Assembly (NCBI GenBank): GCA_001687465.1
Contig: LVLI01000100.1
Span: 109,021 to 173,020 of the forward strand
Direction: 5' to 3'
From: Halocafeteria seosinensis
Lineage: Eukaryota > Sar > Bigyra > Bicosoecida
DNA: 64,000 bases
The translations under genes were made by a program, and so were the position numbers. The notes beneath the pieces are model-generated. The model ran no database searches, was not told the origin of the DNA, and worked only from the letters and a program-made list of their open reading frames with translations. Shown here piece after piece: positions 44,446 through 55,568 of this stretch (position 1 is the stretch's first letter; each line of letters begins with the position of its first letter).

Positions 44446-44919
44446 TTAGTGTCCATTGTCATCATGGTGATGGTGGGCCATTTCGTGCTCTTTCTTGACC
44501 TTGTACCCGGTGAGCCAAACACCACTGTATACGACGACGCCCATGAATATCCAAGGCTTCACGGAGAAATATAGCGCTGTGGAAGTTTTCCGTAAAAATC
44601 CGACATCTCTGCACAACAGAAGCAATACAAAATGTGCTCACTTTGGGTGTTCGATTCCACTCAGATCCCACCCTTTTTGTAGTTTTTCGCCCCCGTGTAC
44701 CACCGCACGCCCACCTCAGGCTCCTCCTTCTTAGTATCCTAAAGCGCATTCAAGCAAGTCATACGATACATACCTGAAAAACCAATATCCAAACGACATT
44801 GTTATAACCTTTGTATTCTTAATACGTCTGTTAAATGGATTTTTGCCTTCCTCCTCCTAAGGGGGGTTCCAGATACCTTTGTACCCTTCGTATTCGACGA
44901 TGCACGATTTGATCTCCAG
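44446..44919 (-). CDS. small single-span membrane protein, 5' end unresolved
   Basis: Clear 3' exons (minus): 44738-44672 (22 codons plus one base) and 44606-44446, joined by a 65-nt GTGGGA...AG intron. The joined protein reads DTKKEEPEVGVRWYTGAKNY, KKDVGFLRKTSTALYF, a transmembrane helix WIFMGVVVYSGVWLTG, then KVKKEHEMA, four His and DDNGH. Size and layout resemble small mitochondrial inner-membrane subunits; the family is not recognised. The 5' end has two options. (a) Start at ATG 44799 with a 31-nt intron. (b) A 35-nt exon 44808-44774 behind a 35-nt intron, preceded by exon 44919-44877 and an unseen first exon. The acceptor is an AGAG doublet; the other choice gives a different short C-terminus. 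The largest continuous frame here (44462-44749) is not the coding frame. Confidence 0.5.
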
Positions 44920-45120
44920 CTACTATATTATCTTATATGTCAGAATAAATTTGGCATCGAATATCAACTCTCTAACGACCATAGTGTGCTCCATACTCGA
45001 GCTACTGTGGAAAGCAGCAATCATTTCGTTTACCTTGCAGCGGATGGTATTTAGCAGAGCTTACCTAGGCGTGTTTGACAGTCTATTTTACCACCGTACT
45101 TATACAATTTACAGATCAAT

Positions 45121-45600
45121 ATGTCGTATAGCTTTATAGCGAGGTCGTCCCTTCGAGGGGTGGCTATGAGGAGAGTCACAGGCGTGAATGTACCGAACAG
45201 AGCTGTCCCTAAGCGCCATTTTGCCAAAGTCTACCCCGAATACCCCGAGTTTTCAGTCGATAAAAACAATTGGATAGAGGTATGTCGTCTCTCACGATAT
45301 TCTTTGCTCTTTTCTCTATCCAATGAGCTACCGCTTGGTCTCTGCAGAAGAATGAAATCGTCCGAGAAAACAAATATAAAGTGTGGAGAATCACACAGGA
45401 GAATGTCATTCCCCTTTTTATCATGGTTATAGTCTTCCCTCTCTTCGTATGGAGCAGCTCCAAGCAAGAACTGGTAGGTTAAGACAGACACTACTGCTAT
45501 CCGCACTTACATCTTGTCATGTCATGTCATGTGTGGTGTGGACCAGATCTTACGGGACGAGAAGCAACGCAACCGAGAAGCAGCGAAAGATATGATATAA
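45121..45600 (+). CDS. small mitochondrial-type membrane protein (possible complex I accessory subunit)
   Basis: Exons 45121-45279, 45348-45473 and 45547-45600 give 112 aa. The N-terminal ~35 residues are rich in Arg, Ser, Val and Ala with no acidic residue (MSYSFIARSSLRGVAMRRVT), a good mitochondrial presequence ending near KRHFAKVYPEYPEF. After the first splice: KNEIVRENKYKVWRITQENV, then one membrane helix IPLFIMVIVFPLFVWSS, and a charged tail ILRDEKQRNREAAKDMI. The plan (N-in, single helix, charged tail) resembles NDUFB4/B15-type complex I accessory subunits, but no diagnostic motif is seen. Introns 68 and 73 nt. It diverges from the small membrane protein at 44446, about 200 bp away. Confidence 0.7.
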
Positions 45601-46080
45601 TCAAACAATAGTCGTAGTGACGGACGAAGTATCAACGAAGAGGTGATTCATTTCTCTATCGCAGGAATGTGCGCTTTTTGCCGTTGCTAGTTCACAGGCC
45701 TAAGTTTGCTGCTTCCTCCGTGGTGCTAGAGGGTTTAAGTTAATTTTACGAGAAGCAAACACTGCTCATCGATTAATGGACTCGACCGTACCGCTCAAAG
45801 AGTACTCGCTTGTATCCATTAAGTTAGCATAGATAATACGAGTCGTACTCGACTCACTTCTGCGCTACTAGTACAGCCATTATTCGGTAGTACCGTCCAT
45901 TTGCCCTGGGGTAGCTCCTCAGTAGAAGCCATCGACTCTAGGTTTGCTTTGACCCAGCAGATGGATGGGTGGTTTTAACGGAGTAATTAATTTCAATGGT
46001 AGTGAGGAAAAAGCGACACTGTATTAGTATTGAGTCCGTACTACAATCGTAAAACTTCTAGTAGAGCCACAATCAAAATC
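45601..46080. other. 3' flanks, no gene seen
   Basis: 480 bp between the stop of the small membrane protein and the stop of convergent CFAP57. Only short frames; repeated CGTACTCGACT/GTACTCG words near 45790-45855. Confidence 0.4.
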
Positions 46081-49000
46081 CTAACCACGCAACTGTGCTG
46101 GTCCCTGATTCTTGTTGATCGGTGGAAGAGCTTCTTTTGTTTCCGGATTATTGGGTGATTCGCTGGCAGTAGACATGTCGTCATTCATCTGCACATCCAA
46201 AGCCTTTGAAGCAAGTTGTTCTTGGTACTGTTGTAACTGCTCTTCGCTTATGTAAGGACTCTTGAGCGTCTCCTTCCCCAGCCCAGGTTCAGCCATGACC
46301 AACTCTCGTAGCTCGTACAGTCGTTTGAATAAGCCGGCCATAGTCTCTTGTTGCTTTTCAATATCTCTTGCAGCACCAGTGTTAGCGCTAAGCTTTCTAT
46401 TGGCACCAGAGGAGCCTTGACGGGAGACGACGTTGGGCGTGCGCGACGTTCTGGAAGCGCTTCGTCCTCCAACCCGGTCAGATGGGAGACCCTCACCAAA
46501 AACACCATATCGAGCCATTGTACGGCCGAGCCCACTCCTCTCGACAGCGGTCTTAGCTTTAGTCGTTTCTCCTTCTTCGCCTTCCCCTTGTGATTTAGAC
46601 TCGATGCGAAGCGTCTGAATCTTCCGCCGGAGGCCGTTAATTTCTTTCGTCAGCATGGTATTTTCTCGCATAAGTCTCTGGCGATCCTTTTGCAGTGTAC
46701 CGTTTTCTTTGTCCATTTTCTTCTCAACAGATTGTAGGTTCTTTTCTAAATAGGCCCTTTGTCTTCCATATTCTTTCTGCAAGTCCGCCGTGTCCATGGA
46801 CGCTTTTTTACCAACCTGAAAAGCGGTAGGATCTTCATGAATATACCGGTGGAATAGTTCCGTAACATCCTGCTTCAGTTGTTTGCTATCATCGACATGT
46901 TGGTGAATCGTAAGGATATCTTTTTCGATACCTTCAACATGTTTCTGTTGTCCATTGACTTGTTCAGCCACTTCATCGTAGTCAGACTGCATTCCCTGTC
47001 GCTTTAGTTTCAATTCGGATATCATGAGCAACAAGGCAGCATTGGATTTATGGTACTGCAATAGTTCCAGCTCCATTTCTTTCATCTGTTCACGCATGTC
47101 AGCGATCTCACGTTTCCTTGGTCTAATCTGTCGCTTCAATTCTTGTATCTTGTAGTTCAGCACGAACTTAAACTTCTCCAGTTCCTGATTTTTCTTTCGG
47201 AGATCATATATGCGGGAATCTTTCTCGTTTATAGTTTCTTCTCGCTCACGGATTTCCTTTTTGTGCCCCTGTACATCTTTCTGCAAACTAGATATTTGGT
47301 CGTATAGCTCCTTTTCACGGTCCAGCATTTCTTGAATCTTCGTCCTTTGAGATTTCTTGTCTTCTTCTAGACTGTCGTATTTCCGTTTCATCATGCCGTT
47401 TTCCCCCATAAGCATAAGGGTAGCTTGCTTTTCTTTGGCCAATCGCTTTTCGTATCTTGCCTTCATGGCATCCATATCTTTGTCCGCATTATCTTCTAAA
47501 TTGTTTTGTCGAGACTCGATGTCATCTTTTAGCTTTTTCCGTTCCTCAGCAAGCGTTTCTGTCGTCTCATTTTCTTCTTCGATTGCGCGCTTATAGTCTT
47601 TTTCCAACTGCTCGACTTGCTCTTTCTGTTGTTGGAGCATCTCTTGGATCTCATTTTCCCACTCCTTGGTGCGTTGATCATGTTCATAGCATAAAGAATC
47701 ATACCGGTGAATCTCTGCCTGTATTTTCTTTTTGTAGGACTCTTCGAGTTCTTCTAGATCCTTGGCGTGTTGATCCTGCAAAGTATTTAACAGTGGTTAA
47801 AACGACTGCAGTAGGAATGGCCAGCATGAAGTAACCTTACATGCATTTGCTGAAGCTCAGCATCGTATGTGGATTCCGCTTCTTCTTTAGCCTTCTGCAA
47901 TTCCTCATGCTTTCTTTTTTCTTCGGCTAGTTCTTCTTGAAACTTCTCCTCCACTTCTTTCATTTTCTGCTCCTGACTCATTTTCTTGTATTCAAGATTG
48001 TAATCATTCTGTACCTTGAGCTCTTGAACCGTGGACTCCAACTTCCGTTTTCGAGCGCGGCTACCTTCAAGTGCTGCTTTAGTCACTAAAATCTCCTCCG
48101 CAAACGGTAGACCCGCACCTAAAGGAAGGGAAATTGCGTTGGGGCCAGTGTGAGCCATTGCCTGATCTTGAGATGCGGAAGAGGTATGTGCAGCACTGTA
48201 AGAGGTCTTTCGTGCTGCCTTAGCGTCCGTAGGATAGTGAAGTGTGATACTTCCATCTTTAGATCCGGAAATAATCAGGCCTTCGTCCCATGCTATAACC
48301 ATTTTCGTGACCGGCGCCCCGTGACATATCAGTTCAGTGTACGGCACAGTCACCCTGTTACTCGTAACTGCTGTGCCTAATTCCGGCCGATTCCCTGCCC
48401 CGCTAGTACCCCCTCTAGCTGTTCCCTGACCGCTTGTAGTTGCATAGTCAGATAGAGGAGCGGTGTAAAATCTTAATCCCCCCAGAGCGTCGCCATTTCC
48501 GATTGCCGTTACAATACCACGGTCATCTGAAAGAGCACAAACTGCGCTAAAAAAGTAGCCCTCGGTGTTAACGTCAGCCTTCGCCTGTGCTCTGGAACTT
48601 CCAAGGACATCAAGGTGCCGGAAGCAATGTGTCTCTTCGTCCTGGGCGTTCCGACCCACCACTAACGCCTCATTGGCATAAGCCTCACCTACATGCTCAG
48701 GGTCTATATCTAGCAGCACATTCCGAGGAATATCTACTCGATTTACACTTGTTCCTTTCAAAGCGTCCCAGCGGTGAACAGCACCATCCGAGCCACAGCT
48801 CACGACTACAGTATCATCCATGGACCAAGAGAGCGCGTTCACCTTATCATGATGTCCCCGCATAGTTCGAAGTGCCACACCGGTATACGTTTCGAAAACT
48901 GTAATGGTAGTTCCCGTGGCTGCAGCGAAATAATGACCACCGTGGGAGAAACGAGCACAGGAGACCCTCTGCACGCAAACAAAATCATAATGGGTAACAT

Positions 49001-50568
49001 TACTTTGGTACAGTAGGATTGCAACGTACTCTCATAGCAAAATCCCGGATAGGTCGAATATCGTCCATCAACACATTCATAAGCTGGAGAGTGGACTCAA
49101 ATCCAACAATTACATGCATCCCCGAAGGATGGAATGCAACACTGCACAAGGTAACGTGAAACATATGGTATTGGTTTTACAGAGGGCATCCCTGTCACCC
49201 ACAAGTCATCATACCTATATGGAGGTTCGCGGAAGCGCTTAACTAGTTCTAGAGTCGGTTGAAATCCTTGATTTCCGCCGCTTCCGCGAGACTGGCTGAA
49301 GTTCCATAAACGTACAGTTTGGTCGGCCCCGCAACTGATAAATAAAGGCTTGCGTAAACATATGTCGATTCCGGTAATATCCTTGTTCCCTTTCGAGTCC
49401 TCAGTATGGAAAGATGTGACAAGGGGACGGAAAACAATATCATCGGACTTGAACAGCTCATAGTTTGAAAGACGGAACTCATAGGCTTGCCCGCTCGATA
49501 GCAAGGCCACGAGGTTTTCTTCGTTTGCAGAAACGGTTAAATGAATAACTCGGGACTCATCGCCAACAACAGCAAATTCTGCCGTCAATTTGTAGAAAAG
49601 TCTGGCGTCTTCGCTTTTTTCGTAAATCCTTACGCGGCCTCCATCGCAGCCGGCCACGAAGCCTTTGCTAAATGAGATCAGACTATCAATTGGGTGTCCA
49701 TCATGAGGAGATGTATCAAGAATTTTTCGAAATTCCGTCCCCTCGAAAATGAACAACTCGCCTGTGTCTGTACCCGTGACAATACGCTCCTCTGGGAGCC
49801 ACGCATGACAGAGAAACGTTCGCGGGTCTTGCTTCATGTTCATCTGCGATAGCACGTCACGCAAGATGTATGCAATGAAAACAGCATGAAGCCGCAACAA
49901 CCTATTAACAACGACGTACAACAAGTGGTTTCAGAGTATCATCGGCTAGTCTGAACATCTTGATCACGCCATCCCCTGTGGCCAGTGCTACAGAAGAATC
50001 AAACGGATGCGTATCCGTTTGGTGGACGACATTCTGGCTGGTTCCTATCTGCCTATATTGGGAGAAGATTTTCGACTTATCCCAAAGAAGGTAATTGAGA
50101 GTCCAATCAGGTTCTCCTCCTTGAACGATAATGTACTTTGTGTCCACTGTGAACTGCATCGACCGAATCACGTTGGAGCCGATGTCGAAGCCCGAGAGGA
50201 CTCGTCTCTGTCGTTTGCCTCGGACAGTCCAATCTATGATTGTAATGGTGGGACCCTTATCTCTGAACGTCTCCGCAAAAGCTGTGACGCGTCGCGTCTG
50301 TGAGACAGCCAATGCGGTCACTCGAATAGCATCAGGCGAGCAAGGAACGGTCATTTGGGCTTTGCTGTCAGCATCCAGTTTGATCAATTGATGCCCACAG
50401 ATGTAGACACATTCGGCATCGTCCAGATACTCGATCGGATTGGATATTTCCTTCTTCAGGCCAAAGGAATACCTGCAATGGAGAGCATAAACCTTCATAA
50501 ATGGAGGACAGTGGGTCTCGCTACGCGCCTTCTTCAACGTACCCGTGCTCCAACCGTATCGACGACAT
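46081..50568 (-). CDS. CFAP57: CFAP57 (WDR65), axonemal WD40/coiled-coil protein
   Basis: Exons (minus) 50568-50543, 50472-49920, 49843-49215, 49141-49030, 48968-47841 and 47775-46081 give 1380 aa. CFAP57 is a conserved ciliary protein tied to inner-arm dynein assembly. The first exon is eight codons (MSSIRLEHG), joined to YSFGLKKEISNPIEYLDDAECVYICGHQLIKL as in the family. WD40 repeats follow (about 1-690), with FLCHAWLPEERIVTGTDTGELFIFEG, KPLFISCGADQTVRLWNFS, SVAFHPSGMHVIVGFESTLQLMNVLMDDIRPIRDF (formed by the third splice), FSHGGHYFAAATGTTITVF and MVIAWDEGLIISGSKDGSITL. From about 720 to 1250 is a long coiled coil, then a Ser/Arg-rich tail. Introns 61-76 nt. It is direct evidence that the organism builds a cilium or flagellum. 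Confidence 0.95.
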
Positions 50569-50661
50569 TCTTTTGTGTTTCTCTTGTCCCACGAATGCGT
50601 CCTCAATAGGGGTGAAGCGAACAACTAGAATATAAACCCCCCTCCATACTACCACCAAACA

Positions 50662-50688
50662 ACACACACACACACACACACACACACC
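50662..50688. repeat. (AC)n microsatellite
   Basis: About 13 AC dinucleotides between the CFAP57 start and the dispersed repeat; roughly marks the left border of the accessory region. Confidence 0.9.
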
Positions 50689-50771
50689 AGGAAATGCCAG
50701 ACTTCCTGGAACCCGGGTGGGCCCGGTAAACGGCTGCGGCGCCCACCGTCACAGCAGGAAAAAGGTTTGGT

Positions 50772-51681
50772 GGATGGGATTGTTGATACACAACATTCCG
50801 GTACTGCAGCACCGAAGGAAGAAGCCTTGCTATTGCTTACTTGTTTTGTACTACCTGTTACATATTGTCCCTATCGCAGCGTCCCGGAAACAAGTGGTGT
50901 AGAAATGAATGCACACGGCCACCGGCAGCCGTTAATTTGCCAGGAATGCATTGTCCCCGTGGGTGCCCTTTGGAAAAACAACAAAAGGGGACACAAAGCG
51001 CGCGCCAGAGGAAACACCAGCGCAGGGATGGAACGACTTTCGAGAACGAAGTCCATCAATTCTCGACCACAGGCAGCGACGAAGATGGAACATCTCCGGT
51101 GGAATCCGGATTCGAGAACAGCCGAAGAGCAAGCTACACGAACTGACTTATACGTGCAAGAGGAAACTAACAACAATATCCGCCCAATCCTATTAAGCAT
51201 TGAACTGCTAGCGAGTCAAGCGGCTGTGCCAAGCCGGGTGAGTAAGGACGAGACGGAATGGAACGTTGGGAAGACACGCTTGGGGGAGGGGGAACGAGAG
51301 CCAGGAGAGAAGAGGGACGAAGAACTGAGACGGACAGTACGTCTCGGGTGGAATCCGGATTCGAGAACAGCCGGAGAGCAAGTTACACGAATTGACTTAT
51401 ACGTGCAAGAGGAAACTAACAACAATATCCGCCCAATCCTATTAAGCATTGAACTGCTAGCGAGTCAAGCGGCTGTGCCAAGACGGGTGAGTAAGGACGA
51501 GACGGAATGGAACGTTGGGAAGACACGCATGGGGGAGGGGGAACGAGAGCCAGGAGAGAAGAGGGACGAAGAACTGAGACGGACAGTACGTCTCGGGTGG
51601 AATCCGGATTCGAGAACAGCCGGAGAGCAAGTTACACGAATTGACTTATACGTGATGGGATGTGACGGAAACGGATACTGA
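50772..51681 (+). repeat. dispersed repeat copy 1 with open frame and internal tandem array
   Basis: Bases 50772-51178 match 58464-58874 nearly base for base (407 versus 411 nt, one 4-bp indel, few substitutions). In copy 1 a frame stays open from 50767 to 51681 (304 codons), rich in Glu, Arg and Asn, with two CxxC-like Cys and no known domain. The 5' border (GGATGGGATTGTTGATACAC) and the 3' end (AACTAACAACAATA) carry TGTTG/CAACA words as in long terminal repeats, but flanking duplications that would prove an LTR are not seen. The frame may be fortuitous, kept open by the multiple-of-three tandem unit. Possibly a solo LTR or a piece of a larger retroelement. Confidence 0.7.
51101..51654 (+). 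repeat. 249-bp tandem repeat, 2.2 units
   Basis: Unit boundaries at 51101, 51350 and 51599 (GGAATCCGGATTCGAGAACA at each). Units are almost identical. 249 is 83 codons, so the frame is preserved: each unit reads WNPDSRTAGEQVTRIDLYVQ and ends DEELRRTVRLG. The third unit stops after 56 bp. Recent duplication is likely. Confidence 0.9.
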
Positions 51682-52677
51682 AGTTCGGGTCTGCGTCAAT
51701 GCTTTGAAGTCACTCGTTTATGCTGCCTCTCTCCTAGTGGAACAGCGGGCCTGTAGCTACCAGGCACGGGCGCCAGCTGCTACCTAAGTGTAGCGGCTAA
51801 CATCCAGCTGCCGGTGGGCCATCAGTCACATCTTCGTCGTCGTCCTATGATGCGTGAAGCAGGGAAGCCAAGTGCAAGTCATGGGTTCCTAACAAAGGCA
51901 GTGTAAGGAGCGTTTCCAAGATGAAGCGTCCCAGACACTATAGCCAAATACTACTACGTCAAGAATGTACATACAGTATCCTCAGGTGGGGTATTGCTAT
52001 TTGGTAAACTGCGTAGTGAGAAACATAAGGGGACTGGCTAGTTTCATCAGGAAAAATCGGAGCTCTGAACATCAAACCCTCGTCATTTTCGTACAATTTT
52101 TGTTGCTCCATTCCGCGATCATATTCCTTAACCACTGCAAAAATACCCCCTGCGGGCGAGACGAGCTTTCCACGGTACTGGGAAATCGTCCTACCTCCAT
52201 CTCAGTTGCCACGTAATGGGTTTGACAGTCACGCTTTCATGTTATCCAGCTATGGAAACAACGCTGATCAGCTCTTAGGATAGTTTTCATGGGAGTTTGG
52301 GCTCCTGGAGAAATCGGAGAGCTGCGGAGTCTCGGACTTGACGAGCGGTGCTCACAAGACCGCGCCACTAATACTCACCAAACAATCCATGCTTTGATAC
52401 ACTCACACTTGCTGATAACAACGCACGTCCAACAGTTAATTACAGAGCAGAAATTAAAGTAGATATGGTTGTACCAGTGGATACAACCCAGATGAATTTA
52501 AAAGGGGTACTTTTGAAATTTTCCCATTCGTTTATCATTCATATTCGGTGGCTCGTTAGGCAAGACTCCATGACATGATACTCTACGTCTCAACTGGCGC
52601 CACTGTTTGACATCACGGGGTTGCCTACACCCCACTTCCCAGGGGCCACTAATGGCTTAAGTCCGGAGATACTTCCA
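51682..52677. other. 1-kb stretch without gene
   Basis: Short frames only. Some GGCACGGGCGCC/GCTGGATG-type inverted words near 51755-51815. No transposon ends recognised. Confidence 0.4.
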
Positions 52678-53706
52678 CTAGGACTCACAGCCAGGAAAAG
52701 ATGAGTTAGGAAGTTTCGACACTTCGGCAAATGATGCAAGGTCCCTCCATAAGTTATGACTGTCGCAATTGTACATCCAAACATTCATATAATAGAAAGG
52801 GTGGTCAGACGCCAGACACGTCGCGGCGAGGTTATGAAGCCCGTACAAGTAAGCAGCCGCAACCGGACCGACAGATTTTGCCTGTAGTTCCGCCGTTGGA
52901 ACAAACTTACCGTTTTTTCTCCTCTGGGGGACTGCCGCGGACAACACGGAAAGCAAAACTATGGGGTGGGCAGTAATTCTTCTATATGCCCAGTCTCTAG
53001 CATTCCTTAAAGTGAGAAGAACACGGGCGTTCGGGAATACATTCAGAAGAAAAGGTAAGTAATTATAATATGGTGCGTCGGAGACCACATCCACTGCCTC
53101 GAGAGCAAGGAAATCCATTTTCGCAGCGTTTTTAAACCTTCCAGATTTTAACGCCTTGAAGAGCTTCTGTATTCTTTCCCGACTTTGCTCACTGCAGTTC
53201 GGACAGACAAGTTTTTGGAAGTGCACGGTACTTTTTCCAAGTTTATTTAAACCGCGGATAATGGACCTGGTACCAGTGGTGCCTTCTCCAGCAATAATGA
53301 GGAGCTTATGTTGGGACGGAGTTTGAATGTCTGTCGTTAAGACAGACCTTTGAATGTCCTTTAATTGGGAACAAAACTCCATGAGGATGGACTCATTTCG
53401 AGAAGCGGGTAAAGCACACGTCTGCTTTCCATTGCCCAACTGTTTTTCTGTCACATTTGTGTGTGTGTTTTCCCATGTGGTAGTATTTACGACGGCAGCG
53501 GTCAAGCCAATTTCCGATTGATGCAACGTCGAGAACACACATGATATACCAATTGTAACACACAGTGTTGCGAGTGATACTACTATTGCTTGTGGCACAT
53601 TAACGTTGCTCATACCCATCCACATCGTATGTCTCTCTCCGGCGGTTGCCATCGGTCTCCACCCGCTAGGGCTATCCTGAGCCGGTGGTGCTGCCTGCTT
53701 CCCCAT
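52678..53706 (-). CDS. type II membrane sulfotransferase-like protein, intronless
   Basis: One uninterrupted exon of 342 aa. A cytosolic N-terminus (about 36 residues) is followed by a signal anchor (PQAIVVSLATLCVTIGISC), a stem with N-glycosylation sequons (NTTTW, NVTE), and a catalytic-like domain. KLLIIAGEGTTGTRSIIRGL fits the 5'-phosphosulfate loop of PAPS-dependent sulfotransferases (or the P-loop of related families), and SDAPYYNYLPFLLNVFPNARVLLTLRNARDWAYRR fits the 3'-phosphate-binding RxxxxxxxS-like region, here with Arg-Asn-Ala-Arg-Asp. The layout suggests a Golgi enzyme acting on glycans or proteins. The acceptor substrate cannot be told. In a window where most genes have 2-8 introns it is one of three long intronless genes, all between 52 and 63 kb. 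Confidence 0.7.
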   Translation of the reverse strand: MGKQAAPPAQDSPSGWRPMATAGERHTMWMGMSNVNVPQAIVVSLATLCVTIGISCVFSTLHQSEIGLTAAVVNTTTWENTHTNVTEKQLGNGKQTCALPASRNESILMEFCSQLKDIQRSVLTTDIQTPSQHKLLIIAGEGTTGTRSIIRGLNKLGKSTVHFQKLVCPNCSEQSRERIQKLFKALKSGRFKNAAKMDFLALEAVDVVSDAPYYNYLPFLLNVFPNARVLLTLRNARDWAYRRITAHPIVLLSVLSAAVPQRRKNGKFVPTAELQAKSVGPVAAAYLYGLHNLAATCLASDHPFYYMNVWMYNCDSHNLWRDLASFAEVSKLPNSSFPGCES

Positions 53707-54577
53707 CTTTACTCTCGATAATGGAGTACCCTGACGTAGTCAATTTTTTTTGGGAGGGGGGATATACCGAAAACGAGTGGTCCTTTTGCCTTTGAGAGTG
53801 CGGTGGGCCAAGTGAACGGTCCGTTTACTATATCTGATACATACTCAAAGGATTCATCCCCCGTGAATCGATATAAGCTTCCTTTGCAATCATATACTCC
53901 AACAACACAATTTCATCGTTGTTGGAGTATAACACAATTTCATCAAAGCAACGTGCTACTGCCACTACTACACGTTGCCAAGATCTTAGTAGTAGGCCCT
54001 GTTTCTTGTGAAGTTCGGAGAGCGACGAAGTGGCACAGACTGCCGCACAGTGCCACAGTCTACCAGGTACTACTGGCAGGTAGGCTATGGAAGAACTTTC
54101 CAAGGCACGTGGGCAATAAATTATATGCTGGTATCCTCTCATGTCTTTGTTGAAGTGTACGCGTATAATCAACCAATCGACCAACTTCAATATGCCAGAG
54201 CCGAATCAACTACTGAGGGCATTTTGTGGAAGGGACAGTCGTAAAGAGGAATACAAAGTGTCGATTTGATTCTACCCTGTTGCGAGAATCTTGCTGGCAA
54301 GCTCCGTATATAGTTCTGGTCGTCCTCGAGGAATCAGAGAGATTATGCAGGAGCCGTGGCAGCAGTGTGGTGACGGTGATGTGCTTGCGAGGTCTCAAAA
54401 ACGAATACAGGAAACAGCTTCATCGTCTCATAGTTTCCATGCCACCGGATCGTCGAAAGACTCAAAGGGAGGTCGACGATCCTCGAAAACACCGACGTGG
54501 TGCGCAAAACACAGTGGGCTTGAACGCGTCAGTCGTGCTCCAATGCATACCGGTGTATACAGTGTAATCCCAGGAAA
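53707..54577. other. intergenic, hairpin and short direct repeats, possible upstream exon
   Basis: Contains the hairpin at 53894-53930. A plus-strand frame at 54291-54581 (Ser/Arg/Lys-rich) is plausible protein and could be an upstream exon of the gene at 54578, but no in-phase junction was found. Confidence 0.35.
53894..53930. repeat. perfect 13-bp inverted repeat (hairpin)
   Basis: ATACTCCAACAAC at 53894-53906 and its exact complement at 53918-53930 flank an 11-base loop. The loop plus start (ACACAATTTCATC) recurs directly after the hairpin at about 53932-53944, so the structure combines inverted and direct repeats. Confidence 0.85.
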
Positions 54578-55341
54578 ATGATGCGGCACATCTTTGAGGG
54601 ACTCTGCGCCCCTCCAGATAGCCATGATGCTTCGACCATAACTAACGTTTCAGAAATTAGGGGAAACGGGATTCTATGGGGGTTCGAAAAAATTGTGGCC
54701 GAAATGGTTTTAATTCCCTCCTGCAGTTGATTTTCTTTCCCGCTCAGCTGTCAGTATTTTACAGCCAGTTTGAACGCACTTGGTTACGACTAGCTTCCTA
54801 CCTCGAGCTTGGTCAAATAGATAGTGCTGATTCTCGCGGCGCCTTTCATAGAATGCTCAACGCTCGAAAATTTCGCCTCATCAATGCGTCCAAGAGAGAA
54901 TCCACCAAAACAGAAGAGCTGGTGCGTAAAACAAGCTCCGAGTGGTGTGGTGAAAGAATTGAAGATTTTACCAAAGGATTTTTGCTTGGAATACGCTTTA
55001 TCCTTTCGGAATTGTTTTCTCAGGTTCGCGAATCTCTCCCTGCGCCATGGAGCGAAATAGTGTCTGCAAAACTCTCCCGGAAGCGAAGACGATCAAATAG
55101 TGATTCGATGGAGCGAACGGGCCAAAAGCGAAATCGATCCGATAGCGAAGTTAGTCAAAGCTCAACTATGTGCAGCTCGGATAGGCTAAACGTGGAGAAA
55201 GGCCACAGTTGTATGCAACAGACGAAATTTCATGGTTTGATGCTCGTTGCAAATAGCGATATTGTTAACTCTTTGGAAAGGAAGAGCATTTACAGGGCAA
55301 TTTCGGAGTTGGTACCCCGAGACAACGCACTCCTTGAATAG
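54578..55341 (+). CDS. hypothetical helical protein, exon structure uncertain
   Basis: Model: exon 54578-54706 (starts MMRHIFEGLCAPPDSHDAS and runs to FEKIVAEM) joined to 54748-55341 (LSVFYSQFERTWLRLASYLELGQ...). The intron would be 41 nt with a weak donor GTTTTA, or 53 nt with donor GTGGCC; both keep frame. Total about 240 aa. The middle is helical (EDFTKGFLLGIRFILSELF), then a basic Ser-rich nuclear-signal-like stretch (KLSRKRRRSNSD, GQKRNRSD). The 3' end is ambiguous: the frame ends at 55341, but a further protein-like frame (about 55344-55568, ending YIRELK) could be reached by splicing from GTATGC at about 55211. No family recognised. Confidence 0.5.
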
Positions 55342-55568
55342 CAGCTCAAGACTTTCAAAAACCTGTAGAGTTGGAACGAAATAGCGGAGGCAGGCGACGC
55401 TCTTCCAGTATGGACTACCCATGGGCTACCCCAACATTTCTTTTTGAGACACAAAGCCCAAGCGCCCCAGACGAATTGCGAGAATCTTTTTCAACAGAAT
55501 ATCGTAGCCATGGAGATGAAGATGGGAGCCAAAACGTCGCCCTCCAATATATACGTGAGCTAAAATAG

